From positions 16,597-50,281 of the forward strand of contig JAPLKC010000094.1 in the NCBI GenBank assembly GCA_026388255.1: a DNA stretch of 33,685 bases, given 5' to 3'. Of the stretch, positions 32,424-33,685 are shown one piece after another (position 1 is the stretch's first letter; each line of letters begins with the position of its first letter). The translations under genes were made by a program, and so were the position numbers. The DNA is from Pseudomonadota bacterium (GTDB lineage: Bacteria; Desulfobacterota; Syntrophorhabdia; Syntrophorhabdales; Syntrophorhabdaceae). The notes beneath the pieces were generated by a model. The model was given only the letters and a program-made list of their open reading frames with translations, did no database searches and was not told the DNA's origin.

Positions 32424-33609
32424 AAATAAACAATTTATTGAACCCTTAAGCAGACATGATATTACTGTGCTTCTGGTAGATGACCAGGCTATAGTGGGCG
32501 AAATGGTAAGACGTATGCTTGAGCCGGAACAGGACATTATCTTTCACTACTGCCAGGATCCTACTGAAGCAATAAAAATGGCGGCGCGGGTCTCACCCAC
32601 AGTGATACTCCAGGACCTTGTTATGCCGGAGATCGACGGGTTGACATTGGTAAAATTCTTCAGGGCGCACAAGATGCTCAAGGACGTGCCGCTTATAGTC
32701 CTCTCCAGTAAGGAAGAGGCAATAACCAAGGCCGATGCCTTTGCAGTCGGCGCAAATGACTATCTTGTCAAGCTGCCTGACAGGATCGAGTTGATTGCGA
32801 GGATTCGATACCACTCGAAGGGTTATATCGCCCTTCTCCAGAGGAATGAAGCATACGAGGCGCTTTTCAGGAGTCAGCAGGTATTGGCTGCCCAGCTTGC
32901 CAGTGCAGCCGAATATGTCGTCTCTCTCCTGCCGGAGCCCGTTAAGGAGGGGAACATTCTCACAGACTGGCGTTATATGCCTTCAACTCAGCTTGGCGGC
33001 GACTCTCTCGGATATCACTGGATTGATGAAGACCACTTTGCCATGTATCTTCTGGATGTGTGCGACCACGGCGTGGGACCGGCCCTGCTCTCGGTTTCTG
33101 CGCTTAATGTGCTCCGGTCGCAGACATTGCCGAATACGAATTTCAGAATACCGGAAGAGGTGTTGACCACCCTGAACGAAACCTTTCAGATGGAGCAGCA
33201 GAATAATCTCTATTTTACCATGTGGTACGGTGTATTTAATAAGGCTGTGAAAACAATTGCATACGCCAGCGCAGGCCATCCGGCGGCGTTGCTCATATCT
33301 CCCTCAACGGAAATTAAGGAACTGGGATCGGAGAATATGTTTATCGGCGGTATGCCCGATATCGTATATAAAAGCGGTGCTGTTGAAGTTGAAATTCCAT
33401 CAAGGCTATATATTTTTTCTGACGGTGCTTTTGAAGTCGGCAGGCCGGATGGCTCCATGTGGAGTTTCGCCGAGTTAAAAGAATTTATCAAAATGCCTCC
33501 AGAGGATAATACGTCCGAAATAGATGCATTATACTCTTCCCTTCAGGAGATGCATGGAGAAAAAGACCTGGATGATGATTTCTCCATGCTCAGGATAGAA
33601 TTTCTGTAG
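32410..33609 (+). CDS. response regulator: WspR-like receiver fused to a SpoIIE/PP2C phosphatase domain
   Basis: This 399-residue protein overlaps cheB by 14 nt. Its receiver (15-140) has Asp24/Asp25 in LLVDDQAIVGEMVRR, acceptor Asp69 in PTVILQDLVMPEIDGLTL, Ser99/Ser100 and Lys121 in GANDYLVKLPD. It closely resembles the WspR receiver as I remember it, including the following helix ARIRYHSKGYIALLQRNEAY. In place of GGDEF there is a PP2C-type serine phosphatase (about 175-399). Its metal-binding motifs are LGGD (195-198), LLDVCDHGVGPALLS (214-228), SAGHPAALL, FSDGAFEV and LDDDFSML. All key Asp residues are kept. RsbU/SpoIIE phosphatases usually dephosphorylate STAS anti-anti-sigma factors. No STAS or anti-sigma kinase gene is in the window. 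Confidence 0.92.
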   Translation: MTIPENKQFIEPLSRHDITVLLVDDQAIVGEMVRRMLEPEQDIIFHYCQDPTEAIKMAARVSPTVILQDLVMPEIDGLTLVKFFRAHKMLKDVPLIVLSSKEEAITKADAFAVGANDYLVKLPDRIELIARIRYHSKGYIALLQRNEAYEALFRSQQVLAAQLASAAEYVVSLLPEPVKEGNILTDWRYMPSTQLGGDSLGYHWIDEDHFAMYLLDVCDHGVGPALLSVSALNVLRSQTLPNTNFRIPEEVLTTLNETFQMEQQNNLYFTMWYGVFNKAVKTIAYASAGHPAALLISPSTEIKELGSENMFIGGMPDIVYKSGAVEVEIPSRLYIFSDGAFEVGRPDGSMWSFAELKEFIKMPPEDNTSEIDALYSSLQEMHGEKDLDDDFSMLRIEFL

Positions 33610-33685
33610 TGTTTTCATCAGCAGACCAATTTTAAAAGTGATATCGTGCTAAGTAGCATCTGTATTGACTTTGCAGAGATTTAAG

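Noticed and set aside
33610-33685. Further gene or terminator after the REC-PP2C gene
   Set aside because: Only 76 nt remain. No hairpin with a T tract and no start with a ribosome binding site could be seen.

Overview
The window reads as a chromosomal segment of a diderm (Gram-negative) bacterium, moderately AT-rich, with ATG/GTG/TTG starts and heavily overlapping operons. A complete lipid A / BamA operon of the delta-proteobacterial (Desulfobacterota-like) type, a branched-chain amino acid ABC operon and a Wsp-type chemosensory operon together suggest an anaerobic or metabolically versatile environmental Desulfobacterota-like organism. That placement is an inference; no rRNA or other taxonomic marker is present. 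I saw no tRNA, rRNA, CRISPR array, transposase or phage gene.

Layout. (1) 1-1757, + strand: the 3' part of a zinc/manganese-type ABC permease, translationally coupled to a class I methyltransferase, then a cold-shock protein gene with its own strong sigma-70 promoter and a terminator shared with the convergent operon. (2) 1768-13295, - strand: an eleven-gene envelope operon read from high to low coordinates: bamA, skp/ompH, lpxD, fabZ, lpxA, a Gfo/Idh oxidoreductase, lpxB, msbA, a DUF374 acyltransferase-like gene, waaA, mazG. Most genes overlap their neighbour by 1-17 nt. The DUF374 gene is broken at an A9 run, but the remainder of the domain lies intact in the -1 frame. (3) 13386-16610, - strand: endonuclease III, a Mut7-C/zinc-ribbon protein, and a two-gene nucleoside salvage pair (MTA/SAH-type deaminase plus MTAP/MTIP-family phosphorylase). 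(4) 16611-17827: two non-coding stretches around a MarR regulator, with hairpins, an 11-bp tandem repeat and a possible MITE-like inverted-repeat element. (5) 17828-22570, + strand: livJ-livH-livM-livG-livF, with a hairpin-rich spacer after livJ. (6) 22680-33609, + strand: a chemosensory operon of two chemoreceptors, CheW, CheR-TPR, CheW, a CheA-receiver hybrid, CheB and a response regulator.

The chemosensory operon has the gene content and protein features of the Pseudomonas Wsp system (WspA-B-C-D-E-F-R), which controls a diguanylate cyclase. Here the last gene keeps a very WspR-like receiver but carries a SpoIIE/PP2C phosphatase domain where WspR has GGDEF. The predicted output is therefore protein dephosphorylation, probably of an anti-sigma-factor antagonist, instead of c-di-GMP synthesis. 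The array also has a second chemoreceptor with a different sensor domain, a CheB whose receiver has lost its phospho-acceptor Asp, and a CheW with a four-cysteine N-terminal motif. This is the most interesting system in the window.
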